Of a stretch of 64,000 nt of DNA, positions 25,423 to 34,113 are shown in pieces. Every line of letters begins with the position of its first letter. The stretch's first letter is position 1. Origin of the DNA: Acidobacteriota bacterium (GTDB lineage: Bacteria > Acidobacteriota > Terriglobia > Terriglobales > Acidobacteriaceae); assembly GCA_021780075.1 (NCBI GenBank), contig JAJXZL010000045.1:90362-154361 (forward strand), in the 5' to 3' direction. Below the pieces are notes generated by a model. The model worked only from the letters and a program-made list of their open reading frames with translations. It made no database searches and was not told where the DNA came from. The position numbers and the translations under genes are program-made.

Positions 25423-28370
25423 GTGAGTCGAGTCCACGTCATAGTACCCTGAACGATGGTGACTATCCCTGGATTGCATCTCTCGCGGAGGAAGACGCCG
25501 AGGCGCCACGCGCAGCACTTCTTTCTGCTCACGCTGCAGAGTTCTCGCCCCATCTTGTCGATGCTCTCTATAACGGTGTTGTCACGCTCGCACGGGTAGA
25601 CTTGAGGCAGGCAGAGAGACTGGCCAAGGCGGCAATGCGGATTGCAGTGACACTGCCGCATGGGCCTGCCATTGCCGTGGCTCATCGGGCGCAGGGCCAT
25701 GTATCCTTTCTGACCGGCGACCACCTTGCTGCGATTCAGCACCACGACAAGGCAATCAGAATATTTGAGGCATTGGGCGATTCGCTGCAGGCAGCCCGAT
25801 CGCGCATGAATCAGATTCAGCCCCTTACGTATCTGGGCCGATATGATGAGGCATTTGCCGCGGCAAGCGAGGCTCGCTCGGTTTTTCTCGCTCACAAGGA
25901 CAACCTTCGCGTGGCGCGCCTCGACGTGAATTTGGCTAACGTCTTTTACCGTCAGGATCGCTTTGAGGAGGCCCTTGCTCTCTACCAATCGGCGCAAAAG
26001 GAAATTGAAGCCTCCGGCAATGCACAGGACGTAGCCGTCCTGCTGCGGAACATGGCAGTCTGTCACACAAGCCTGAATAACTTTGACCTTGCAGCCAAGA
26101 CGTATCAACAAGCGCGGGATACATGCGATGCCAATGGGTTCCCGCTGCTGGTGGCAGAGGCTGACTACAACGTGGCCTATCTGCACTTTCTTCGCGGTGA
26201 GTACACTCGCGCAATCGCCCTTTACCAGACTGCACGCCAGCTCTGTGCGCGTTTGAATAACCGCTATCATATGGCGCTTTGCGACTTGGATCTTTCTGAG
26301 CTCTACCTCGAACTCAATATGTCGCAGGAAGGCGCAGCGCTTGCCGAGGCGGCCTACAGGGGCTTTGAAGCGCTCGGTATGCACTACGAAAAGGCTAAGG
26401 CCCTTGCCTTCTCTGCGATCGCACGCAGCCAAGGCGGACAGAACCGCGATGCGCTTATCCGCTTTGCTGAAGCTCGTGCGCTCTTTGTTGCTGAGTCCAA
26501 CCGCATCTGGCCCGGCCTCATTGATTTCTATCGCTCTCTCGTTCTGTTTGAGGAGGGCCGCTTCTCTTTTGCGATGCGTCTTGCGCGATCATCGCTTCGC
26601 CACTTTATCGAGACCGGTTTACAAACCAAAGCCGCCCTGGCCGAGATATTGATCGCTCGCCTTTTTCTTGCTTCGGGCAATCCACTGCGAGCCATCAAGC
26701 ACTGTGGCCCGGCACTCGACAGGCTGAAGAATTCCACATCACCTGCAGTCGAATTTCATGCCGTTGTCGTGCTGAGCGCTGCGCAGGAAGCGCTTGGTCA
26801 AATTGAGCAGGCATACGCAAGCCTGCAGAAGGCCAATCACATTCTGGAAGACCTCCGAAGCCAGATCCTCGGCGAGGCTTTTCGTATCGGATTTCTGAAA
26901 GACAAGCTTTCCATCTATCAACGCCTTACCCAATTTGCGCTTACACTGGAGCCGCTTGAGCTCCGTCACCAAATCGCATTCAGCTACATGGAGCGAGCCA
27001 AGTCACGAAGCCTCGCAGACCTTATTAGCCTTGGCGCCCACATATTGCGGGCACGCGGTTCTGAGACTCTTCCGGAAGATCTTCGCATAGAGGACTTGCG
27101 CGACCGCATGACAATGGCTTACCGCCACGCGCAGCGAGAGGAATTTCGCGCCGAGACGGACTCCGTCGACCGCATCCGCAATTATCTTGAAGAATCACGC
27201 GAGTATGAGCGGCAGCTGGCGCTGGCAAGCAACCTGCACGGCGGCCGTGATCGCGATCTCGCGCATCTTCTAAGCGCGGGCACACTCCCCTTGAGCGAAG
27301 TACAGGCGAACCTTGCCCAAGGCACTGTCATTATTGAATATTTCGAGTTCGGTGATCGGCTTCAGGCAGCTGTCGTAGATGCTGGCAGTATGCGTGTGGT
27401 TCGTTTGTGCGAACTTAATACAATATGCGCTTTGCTCAATTTGCTGCAGTTTCAACTCTCAAAGTACCAACTTGGGCCAGAGCATTTCAGCCGTTTCGAG
27501 CGTACCATCCAGGCAGCAACCGAGGAGCACCTTGCAGGGCTCTACGATGCACTCATTGCTCCTCTCGATTTGCCGGCTTCGGTTGACCATATTGTTGTTG
27601 TCCCCCATGGATGTCTGCATGCCTTGCCGTTTCATGCTCTGCTTGACCGGGAAGCTCCGACCGGCCCCACGCTTCTGCTGGATAGGGTTACGATCTCCTA
27701 TGCACCGAGCGCCAGCGTATATGCATGGTGTCGTAAGATCGCGCCTGCGGAGAGCACCCGTGCACTTGTGCTCGGCATTCCAGATGCGGCAGCGCCTTTA
27801 ATCCGGGAGGAAGCTGCTGCTGTGGCAGACCTTCTCCCCGGCTCGCGGCTCTTTCTCGGCAGTACTGCCACCCGTGAAATTCTCTGGCAAATCGGGCCGG
27901 AGAGTCGCTTTATCCACATCGCCACTCACGGCCTTTTCCGCAAGGATAATCCGATGTTTTCCTCTATCCGGCTGGGCAACGCAGACCTGCATCCGGCAGA
28001 CTTTTATAGCCTCCGCCTTTCTGCTCGGCTGGTCACCCTCAGCGGCTGTGGGACCGGATTGAATGCCATCGTCGGCGGAGATGAAATCCTCGGCCTGGTG
28101 CGCGGCTTGCTCTATGCGGGCGCTCAGGCGGTGCTGGTTTCATTATGGGATATCAGCGATGCCGTCACAGCTCGCTTTATGAGCGCTTTCTATCGTGAAC
28201 TGATGGAGGCGCCGTCGGTTTCCTCGGCCTTGCGCAAAACAATGCAATCGATTCGCGCTACCCACCCCAACCCCTACTACTGGGCCCCCTTTGTGCTCAT
28301 TGGAGACGCCGAAAGCCCGGTTTTTCTTCAGAAAATGACCGCCGAACGCGATTTGGGTAAAGAAACTTAA
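25419..28370 (+). CDS. TPR-CHAT protein, caspase-like peptidase candidate
   Basis: A 983-residue protein without a signal peptide, so cytosolic. Residues about 40-490 are tetratricopeptide-like helical pairs (repeated patterns such as ALALYQSAQKEIEASGNAQD and RAIALYQTARQLCARLNNRY). The C-terminal third is a CHAT domain, a caspase/separase-fold peptidase. Both members of the catalytic pair are present: His837 in HIATHGLF and Cys877 in LSGCGTGLNA, with the usual YWAPFVLIGD end. The TPR part normally senses a partner and controls the peptidase. It is translationally coupled to an ECF sigma factor and followed by an anti-sigma-like gene and a secreted subtilisin. The cleavage target is unknown; the anti-sigma-like protein or a cytosolic regulator would fit. 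Confidence 0.92.
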   Translation: MSESSPRHSTLNDGDYPWIASLAEEDAEAPRAALLSAHAAEFSPHLVDALYNGVVTLARVDLRQAERLAKAAMRIAVTLPHGPAIAVAHRAQGHVSFLTGDHLAAIQHHDKAIRIFEALGDSLQAARSRMNQIQPLTYLGRYDEAFAAASEARSVFLAHKDNLRVARLDVNLANVFYRQDRFEEALALYQSAQKEIEASGNAQDVAVLLRNMAVCHTSLNNFDLAAKTYQQARDTCDANGFPLLVAEADYNVAYLHFLRGEYTRAIALYQTARQLCARLNNRYHMALCDLDLSELYLELNMSQEGAALAEAAYRGFEALGMHYEKAKALAFSAIARSQGGQNRDALIRFAEARALFVAESNRIWPGLIDFYRSLVLFEEGRFSFAMRLARSSLRHFIETGLQTKAALAEILIARLFLASGNPLRAIKHCGPALDRLKNSTSPAVEFHAVVVLSAAQEALGQIEQAYASLQKANHILEDLRSQILGEAFRIGFLKDKLSIYQRLTQFALTLEPLELRHQIAFSYMERAKSRSLADLISLGAHILRARGSETLPEDLRIEDLRDRMTMAYRHAQREEFRAETDSVDRIRNYLEESREYERQLALASNLHGGRDRDLAHLLSAGTLPLSEVQANLAQGTVIIEYFEFGDRLQAAVVDAGSMRVVRLCELNTICALLNLLQFQLSKYQLGPEHFSRFERTIQAATEEHLAGLYDALIAPLDLPASVDHIVVVPHGCLHALPFHALLDREAPTGPTLLLDRVTISYAPSASVYAWCRKIAPAESTRALVLGIPDAAAPLIREEAAAVADLLPGSRLFLGSTATREILWQIGPESRFIHIATHGLFRKDNPMFSSIRLGNADLHPADFYSLRLSARLVTLSGCGTGLNAIVGGDEILGLVRGLLYAGAQAVLVSLWDISDAVTARFMSAFYRELMEAPSVSSALRKTMQSIRATHPNPYYWAPFVLIGDAESPVFLQKMTAERDLGKET

Positions 28371-28473
28371 ATAATTTCCTGCGTATCTATATTTTTCCTT
28401 AACAATGCGTCCCTATCGTTGTAAGGACAGTGACTGTTCCCCAGGCCTATCCTGCAAGAGAGGAAACGGTAAA

Positions 28474-29073
28474 GTGCACAGACACTACGACATCACCGAA
28501 TGGATTGACCTGGCCCGGGGTTTGGTGGACCCAGACCGTCGAGCAGCCTTGGAGAATCAACGTCAAGAGTGCACCGACTGCAGCGACACTGCAGCTTGGG
28601 TGGAGCGTTTGCTTTCAACTGTCGAATCGGACCGCAAAGCCGATGTCCCAGCGCATGTAGTCCACAATGCCATGGCTATCTTTGCTCTGCGCGGCTTGGA
28701 TCAGGTTCAGATGAGTATCGGGTCAATTGCCAGGCTGGTCTTTGACAGCTTCAGCCAGCCTGCACTGCAAGGTGTGCGTTCTGAACAAAGATCAGATGTC
28801 CGCCACATGCTGTATGACGTGGATGGCTATGTAATTGACTTGCAACTCGAACACGAACGCGGAATGGCAGCCGTCTCCATGATTGGTCAGATTCATCAAT
28901 CAACTGACTCCGGAGAGCCTGCGTCCAGTATGCCGATCACCCTGCGATCCAAGGAGCAGGTAATCGCTGCAACCATTAGCAATCAATTTGGCGAGTTCGC
29001 CATGCAATATCTGCCGCAGAGTTCTTTGTGCTTGCACCTGGGAACGGAAGGCCGCTCAGGAAAAGAGGCTTGA
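28474..29073 (+). CDS. Anti-sigma-like small protein with degenerate zinc motif
   Basis: About 199 residues if started at GTG 28474, which follows GAGAGGAAA; an in-frame ATG at 28405 would add 23 Cys-rich residues but has no ribosome site. The N-terminus resembles a zinc anti-sigma (zf-HC2) helix pair, ending LENQRQECTDCSDTA: Cys33 and Cys36 are present, but the expected His is replaced by Gln29. No transmembrane segment is visible. The C-terminal half (SMIGQIHQSTDS, ATISNQFGEFAMQYLP) looks like a small carboxypeptidase-regulatory-like or Ig-like beta-sandwich. The position after sigma and CHAT genes suggests control of the sigma factor, but this is inference; no family was recognised with certainty. 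Confidence 0.65.
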   Translation: MHRHYDITEWIDLARGLVDPDRRAALENQRQECTDCSDTAAWVERLLSTVESDRKADVPAHVVHNAMAIFALRGLDQVQMSIGSIARLVFDSFSQPALQGVRSEQRSDVRHMLYDVDGYVIDLQLEHERGMAAVSMIGQIHQSTDSGEPASSMPITLRSKEQVIAATISNQFGEFAMQYLPQSSLCLHLGTEGRSGKEA

Positions 29074-29165
29074 CGATCTCGTCAGGTAAGCAAAGCGCCG
29101 GCGCATTCCCCAGGCCGTTAACTCCCCGTATTGCCACTTGAACTCCGTGGTGTGAGGTAAATCCG

Positions 29166-30494
29166 ATGAAACTGGCTAAACTGACTGCATTTTTTATTAC
29201 TCTGGTGTTTGGTGCCGTAGCACAATCTCAAACACCTTACATCCTACGACCGTCTGCGACAGGCAATATATCGGATATCGCCACGCGCCATAGCCTCATT
29301 GTGGTACGTCCTCTCGACCCCTCAGATTCAGTCTTCCTGGTCACCGGAGCGGCAGATGTACCTTCCAGCGAGGTTGAAACTGAAGTCGCTGCCGATGCTG
29401 ACGTAACGGATATCGAGTTGGACCAGACTACGTCGGTTCCCGAGCTCACCCAGTCCACCGGAGTCATCCTGGATCAGCTCCCGCCGCCGAATGCCGCATC
29501 CTACGCAGGGACCAGCGTGCTTGGCAGCTACCTGTCCCAGCCTGCGCCGCAATTGATTGGCCTGTGGGATGCCCAATCGAGCTTCGGCCTCACAGGCGCT
29601 GGGATCGTAGCAATCATTGACACCGGCGTTGACCCATACCAGCAAGTACTTGCTTCTTCCCTGGTTCCCGGCTACGACTTCATCAGCAACACCGCGGGCA
29701 ATGCAAGTGATTGGGGCGACCTCAGTTCTACGACACAAAGCATCTTGCTCGCATCCAATCCCGACCCAGCATCGAAATCCTATGACGCGATCATCAACCA
29801 ATCGACAGGCGTGATTCTGGACCAGTCGACAGGCGTCATCCTGGACGGAAACAATATACCTGCGGCTTTTGGTCACGGCACCATGGTTGCTGGCATCGTC
29901 CACCTTGTTGCACCCAGCGCGAAGATCATGCCGCTCAGGGCTTTCAGCGCCAACGGTACCGCACATCTCTCCGATATTCTTCGCGCAATCTACTATGCTG
30001 CGGATCACGGTGTGCACGTGATCAACATGAGCTTTACGCTTTTACAAAACTCTGAGGAGCTTTCCGACGCAGTTCAATATGCCCAAAGTGCGGGATCTAT
30101 ATGCGTAGCTGCAGCAGGGAATACAGGGACAGCCTATGTTGCCAGTCCGGCAAATTTAAATGAGGTGATGGGCATCGCTTCCACTTCTCCCAAGGACACG
30201 CAGAGCACCTTCACGAGCTATGGAGATGGTGTCTTTCTCGCCGCCCCGGGTGAGAACATCATCACGACCTATCCGGGAAACAACTACGCAGAGGTCTCGG
30301 GAACTTCCTTCAGTACCCCATTTGTTACTGGCACCGTAGCGCTGCTTTATCAATACATCTCGAACAGCGGGGACGACCACATTCACTCTGACTTGTCCCA
30401 TGCAGTTTCCCTCTCAGACCAGCTCGGCAATGGAAGGCTGGACATCTACCAGACACTGGAAGCGGCTTCGTCATCAGGAGACGACGGACAGTAA
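29166..30494 (+). CDS. Secreted S8 (subtilisin-like) serine protease with QSTGVILD repeats
   Basis: A 442-residue subtilase. The ATG has GAGGTAA 6 bases upstream and opens a signal peptide (MKLAKLTAFFITLVFGAVAQ). Residues about 40-95 resemble an I9-type propeptide (ADVTDIELDQTTS). The catalytic triad is complete: Asp152 (AIIDTGVD), His237 (FGHGTMVAGI) and Ser381 (SGTSFSTPF), with oxyanion Asn319. An octapeptide QSTGVILD occurs three times: 96-103 at the propeptide/catalytic boundary, and 212-219 plus 220-227 in tandem in a loop before the catalytic His. This repeat is not part of the usual subtilisin fold. The gene is last in the peptide-transporter/sigma/CHAT group. Confidence 0.93.
   Translation: MKLAKLTAFFITLVFGAVAQSQTPYILRPSATGNISDIATRHSLIVVRPLDPSDSVFLVTGAADVPSSEVETEVAADADVTDIELDQTTSVPELTQSTGVILDQLPPPNAASYAGTSVLGSYLSQPAPQLIGLWDAQSSFGLTGAGIVAIIDTGVDPYQQVLASSLVPGYDFISNTAGNASDWGDLSSTTQSILLASNPDPASKSYDAIINQSTGVILDQSTGVILDGNNIPAAFGHGTMVAGIVHLVAPSAKIMPLRAFSANGTAHLSDILRAIYYAADHGVHVINMSFTLLQNSEELSDAVQYAQSAGSICVAAAGNTGTAYVASPANLNEVMGIASTSPKDTQSTFTSYGDGVFLAAPGENIITTYPGNNYAEVSGTSFSTPFVTGTVALLYQYISNSGDDHIHSDLSHAVSLSDQLGNGRLDIYQTLEAASSSGDDGQ
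29451..29474 (+). repeat. QSTGVILD octapeptide, copy 1
   Basis: Encodes QSTGVILD at the junction between the propeptide-like region and the catalytic domain of the subtilisin. It codes the same eight residues as copies 2 and 3 but differs from them at several third positions, so the protein sequence rather than the DNA seems to be conserved. Confidence 0.85.
29799..29846 (+). repeat. QSTGVILD octapeptide, tandem copies 2 and 3
   Basis: Two head-to-tail 24-base units encode QSTGVILD twice in the loop between catalytic Asp152 and His237. The two units differ at only a few third-codon positions, which points to a recent local duplication. Confidence 0.9.
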
Positions 30495-30597
30495 GTTGGT
30501 AGTTTGTGGTCGTTCCAGCGTCTCCATAGATTTCAAGGACAGGGGAATGGCCCTGTTGAACACAATCGCAAAGCTGTAGTCTCACACTTCCCATAGT

Positions 30598-30617
30598 TGC
30601 CTCCAAAGACGGAGGCA
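30598..30617 (+). other. Small hairpin between protease and ugd
   Basis: TGCCTCC and GGAGGCA form a 7-base-pair stem with a six-base loop in the 172-base gap between the subtilisin and the UDP-glucose dehydrogenase genes. No T tract follows, so an intrinsic terminator is doubtful; it may act in the leader of the downstream mRNA. Confidence 0.4.
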
Positions 30618-30666
30618 GCCTGACACTCCTCAGTAGTATCGCCATAAGGGATGAGAGAAGGATTCC

Positions 30667-32139
30667 ATGAATCAACGAGCTTCCATTGCTGTTGTCGGTT
30701 CCGGGTACGTTGGCCTGGTTGCTGCGGCCTGCTTTGCAGAGATGGGGCACCGTGTCATCTGCGTAGATAACGATGAGACTAAGGTGCGTATGCTGCGCGA
30801 AGGTGGAATCCCGATTCATGAAGATTATCTGCCCGAACTGCTAAGTCGCAACGGTCAAAACCTGGTTGAATTCACCACGGACCTGCGCGGCGCAACACAT
30901 TCCTCGGACGCAATATTTATTGCGGTTGGAACACCGCAGAGCGAGGCAGGAAGCGCGGATCTATCGTACGTGGATGCCGTCGCCAGCGAGATCGCGCGTT
31001 CGATTAACTCCTACAAGGTAATCGTCGAGAAGAGCACCGTCCCCGTTTATACGAACGAGTGGATTCGGCGTGTGATGGAGCGCAATGGCGTACCCAGAAA
31101 TCTCTTCGATGTCACGTCAAATCCTGAGTTCCTTCGTGAGGGAACCGCGGTCGCGGATTTTCTACATCCGGACAGAATCGTGATCGGCGCGGCAACCGAG
31201 CGCGCGGCAGATTTGCTGAAGAATATTTATCGCCCTCTGACTTCAGGTGAATATTATCGCGGCGCGACTGCTGTTCCCGGACCGCGAAGCCAGGCAGACC
31301 CTCCCCCTATTCTGTTGACCTCTACCAAGGCCGCGGAGGTCATTAAGCACGCATCGAATGCGTTTCTGGCGACAAAGATCTCCTTCATCAATGCCGTGGC
31401 AAACATATGCGAGTCGGTCGGCGCGGATGTGGAGGAGGTAGCCCGCGGCATGGGTATGGATACCCGCATCGGGCCCAAGTTTCTGCGCGCTGGCATCGGC
31501 TACGGCGGTTCGTGCTTTCCCAAGGATGTTGCTGCATTCCGCCATGTAGCCGAACTGGCAGGCGTAGAGTTCAGTTTGCTGCACGAAGTGGAAAAAATTA
31601 ACGCGGAACAACGGTCGCGCTTCTTCCAGAAGGTTCGCTCTGCATTGTGGACCTTCCGCGACAAGAAGGTGGCCGTTCTCGGGCTGGCCTTCAAGGGAGG
31701 AACCGATGATATCCGTGAGTCACCAGCCCTGGATATCGTGAGCATGCTACTGCATGAGGGTTGCAAGGTCAGCGCTTACGACCCGGCGGCCGAGCAGCGG
31801 ACAAAGGAACTCATTCCACCCGGGGCTCAAATGCAGTACGTCGATGATCCATATGCGGCCGCTCTGGACGCGGATGCCCTGCTCATCCTGAATGACTGGG
31901 CGGAGTTTGCTGATCTCGACCTGGAGCGTTTGCATAGCGCCTTGCGGTTTCCGATTATCATCGACGGACGCAACCTGTACGACCCCGCCACGATGAATCA
32001 AAAGGGATTCTCCTACTTGAGCGTGGGGCGGCCCGTGTCGTCACAACTCGCTGATCTAGCAACTACATCCCGCTTGCCACGGCAACCAGAAAGGCATCAC
32101 GGCATAGCTTTGCGGGATCAGCCATTCGGCTCGGCATGA
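30667..32139 (+). CDS. ugd: UDP-glucose 6-dehydrogenase
   Basis: A 490-residue enzyme that oxidises UDP-glucose to UDP-glucuronate with two NAD+. AGAAGGA precedes the ATG. The N-terminal NAD site is VVGSGYVGLVAAACFAEMGH; EKSTVPVYTNEW and SNPEFLREGTAV are substrate-binding motifs; the catalytic Cys lies in GIGYGGSCFPKDVAAF; the C-terminal UDP-binding domain has VLGLAFKGGTDDIRESPA. It is somewhat longer than the usual 430-450 residues because of an insert around residue 200 (PGPRSQADPPPIL) and a C-terminal tail. Its product is the substrate of the epimerase encoded at 11363-12385, so it probably serves the same surface-glycan pathway although it lies beyond the CHAT operon. Confidence 0.95.
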   Translation: MNQRASIAVVGSGYVGLVAAACFAEMGHRVICVDNDETKVRMLREGGIPIHEDYLPELLSRNGQNLVEFTTDLRGATHSSDAIFIAVGTPQSEAGSADLSYVDAVASEIARSINSYKVIVEKSTVPVYTNEWIRRVMERNGVPRNLFDVTSNPEFLREGTAVADFLHPDRIVIGAATERAADLLKNIYRPLTSGEYYRGATAVPGPRSQADPPPILLTSTKAAEVIKHASNAFLATKISFINAVANICESVGADVEEVARGMGMDTRIGPKFLRAGIGYGGSCFPKDVAAFRHVAELAGVEFSLLHEVEKINAEQRSRFFQKVRSALWTFRDKKVAVLGLAFKGGTDDIRESPALDIVSMLLHEGCKVSAYDPAAEQRTKELIPPGAQMQYVDDPYAAALDADALLILNDWAEFADLDLERLHSALRFPIIIDGRNLYDPATMNQKGFSYLSVGRPVSSQLADLATTSRLPRQPERHHGIALRDQPFGSA

Positions 32140-32314
32140 CGCGAACGATAGAGTCGATGCAGGCTCGTACGTGAATCGCGAGTGGTTGGGATGTTGAAGC
32201 TACTCACATCTTCCGAGGAGAATTCCGGGGGGCAGTAGGTTGGAAGTAGGGTTTGCAGAGACTCAACTGATCAGCAGTGCTGTGCCTACAGGATGCTTCA
32301 CCCTTCCCTGCAGG

Positions 32315-32333
32315 CAAGGACGGCTTGTCCTTG
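32315..32333 (+). terminator. Weak hairpin after ugd
   Basis: CAAGGAC and GTCCTTG form a 7-base-pair stem with loop GGCTT in the 240-base convergent gap between ugd and the leftward membrane-protein gene. The following bases (TTAGGC) are only weakly T-rich, so this is a tentative terminator. Confidence 0.35.
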
Positions 32334-32379
32334 TTAGGCTGCGAGGTGCGCGCCAGTTGCCTTGATGCCGGCAAATGCC

Positions 32380-34068
32380 CTACGTCTTGCGTTCCGTGCG
32401 CGACAGCCTGGGAACAGCGATGAGCGTGACGGCAAAGAGAAAGAAGGAGACGGCAATAAAGTCCATTCGCCCCTCGCGCAGGTCTTCAAAAATGAGTTTG
32501 GCAGCCATAAATGCAACCGCTGCATAGGCAATGCGCGTCATCTCCAGCCGCCTCAACACCCGTCCGCCAAAGGCCAACGCGAGGGCCAAGGAGCAGACAG
32601 ACAGCGTGCGGATGAAGGCCAGGTGGAAGAGGCCGGGTACCAGAAACACTGCCAGCAGCCGCAGCAATCCCTGCACCAGCAGTGCCGCCACAGCACCGGA
32701 AGCGAGCAGCGCCGGAACAAAGTGCAGAACCTGCTGCGGCCATGCCTCACCCACGCGCTCCCTGGCGACGGCATAGCAAAGCGCGGCACTGGCCGCAACG
32801 ACGAGGATGCTCCATGACGGACTGGCCGGTTGTGTGCCCATCAGCGCGTCCGCCACGTATCCCGGCAGCCCTGCAATCGAGGCGGCCACCAGCAGGTAGG
32901 CCACGCTGTGCAGGTCCAGCGTGACATATTGCAGCCACACACCCGCAGTCACGGCGAGCAGCGCGGCAACAGCGAGGCAGGCCGCCGCCCAGGCGGTCGG
33001 CAGGCTCCACAGCGCACCGGCCAGCAACAGGGCGGCACTCCACGCGGCAAAGACGCGAAAGTTGCGTTTCTCCTCTGCATACTGGAAGCGGAGAATAACG
33101 GCCGAATACGCGGCTGCGGCAAAGAGCAGACAAACTGCGCCCACTAGCGCCTTTCCCTCAGTGGGCAGGAAGAACAGCAGACCGCTGACTGCAAGCAGAA
33201 ATGCGATCATCACTTGAATCGTCTCAAAGAGGGATATTTTCTTTTGCAGCCATACAGTTCTGATTGCAATATGCGTTCCATTGATGAGGAACAGCACGCA
33301 GGCCGGCGTCAGCAGAGTGGCAACTCCCACTTCCGGATAGTCTGAGCGGGCACTTGCGGGGCCACTATACATGAAGAGCTGGAGCCAGATGGCGGCGTCT
33401 GCCATGGCCGTGACAAGCGGCCGTAGAGTGTGGCAACGATCCTGGGCAGCCGCATATTCGCAGATGAGGACGCTCAGCAGCAGCGTAGCGATAAAGGGAG
33501 TCATCGCATGCGTCGCAATGGATAATGCAAGCGCAGTGAGCGCTGCCGCAAAATGCGCCACCCAGAAAACCGGCTCCAGTTCGCGTTTCCAGGCGAGCAC
33601 AGTTGCCAACACAACAATGCCGCCCAGCACACCGGCAATGACTGGAGGGGACAATATCTTGAAGCGAAGGGCGAGTTCCCACAGCATTGGGCCCAGGATG
33701 AGCGCGGATGTGCCGGCATAAACGGCACCCGCAAAGCGCGCCCGGCCAGCGGCCTTAACCGCCCACATGAGCCACGCAACCGCATAGGCAATGGCAACGA
33801 CTGCAATTGCCAGCTTGGGCAGCGAGCTGAGTTCGACCAGCGCGCGGAGCACGTATGCTCCGGCAATGCCAAGCATCGACTGGCCGAGTACAGGAAACAC
33901 CCCGCTGGCGCGCTCAATGGCGGAACTCTGCACCACGGCTTCTCGCGCAGGAGATGCCTCAGCGGCCTGAGCCATCTCCTCCCCGGGATGCTCCAGGGCA
34001 TGAACGCGCTTCTCCAGCGCCTCCACGCGATGGAAAAGCAATTCCAGATCGTCGGGAAGATCGCTCAT
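32380..34068 (-). CDS. Multi-spanning membrane protein, DUF2339-like
   Basis: A 562-residue inner-membrane protein. The N-terminus has a short coiled-coil-like helix (DLELLFHRVEALEKRVHALE) followed by an Ala-rich linker, then at least a dozen hydrophobic segments (for example LAIAVVAIAYAVAWLMWAVK and LATVLAWKRELEPVFWVAHF). This matches the layout of DUF2339-type proteins, whose function is not established. I started it at ATG 34068; GTG 34077 in the same frame is an alternative. It lies 45 bases after the NrfD gene on the same strand and could be co-transcribed with the respiratory module. Confidence 0.75.
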   Translation of the reverse strand: MSDLPDDLELLFHRVEALEKRVHALEHPGEEMAQAAEASPAREAVVQSSAIERASGVFPVLGQSMLGIAGAYVLRALVELSSLPKLAIAVVAIAYAVAWLMWAVKAAGRARFAGAVYAGTSALILGPMLWELALRFKILSPPVIAGVLGGIVVLATVLAWKRELEPVFWVAHFAAALTALALSIATHAMTPFIATLLLSVLICEYAAAQDRCHTLRPLVTAMADAAIWLQLFMYSGPASARSDYPEVGVATLLTPACVLFLINGTHIAIRTVWLQKKISLFETIQVMIAFLLAVSGLLFFLPTEGKALVGAVCLLFAAAAYSAVILRFQYAEEKRNFRVFAAWSAALLLAGALWSLPTAWAAACLAVAALLAVTAGVWLQYVTLDLHSVAYLLVAASIAGLPGYVADALMGTQPASPSWSILVVAASAALCYAVARERVGEAWPQQVLHFVPALLASGAVAALLVQGLLRLLAVFLVPGLFHLAFIRTLSVCSLALALAFGGRVLRRLEMTRIAYAAVAFMAAKLIFEDLREGRMDFIAVSFFLFAVTLIAVPRLSRTERKT

Positions 34069-34113
34069 GTTCTCCACTCGATTGGCAGGCGTCTGCCAGA
34101 GCGTGACGCTTTC

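Noticed and set aside
25419..28370. CHAT protein as part of a type III-E CRISPR (Craspase) system
   Set aside because: No gRAMP/Cas7-11, other cas gene or CRISPR array is in the window, and the sigma-factor context differs.
25419..30494. CHAT-gasdermin defence pair
   Set aside because: No small gasdermin-like protein is present; the neighbours are a sigma factor, an anti-sigma-like protein and a subtilisin with a signal peptide.
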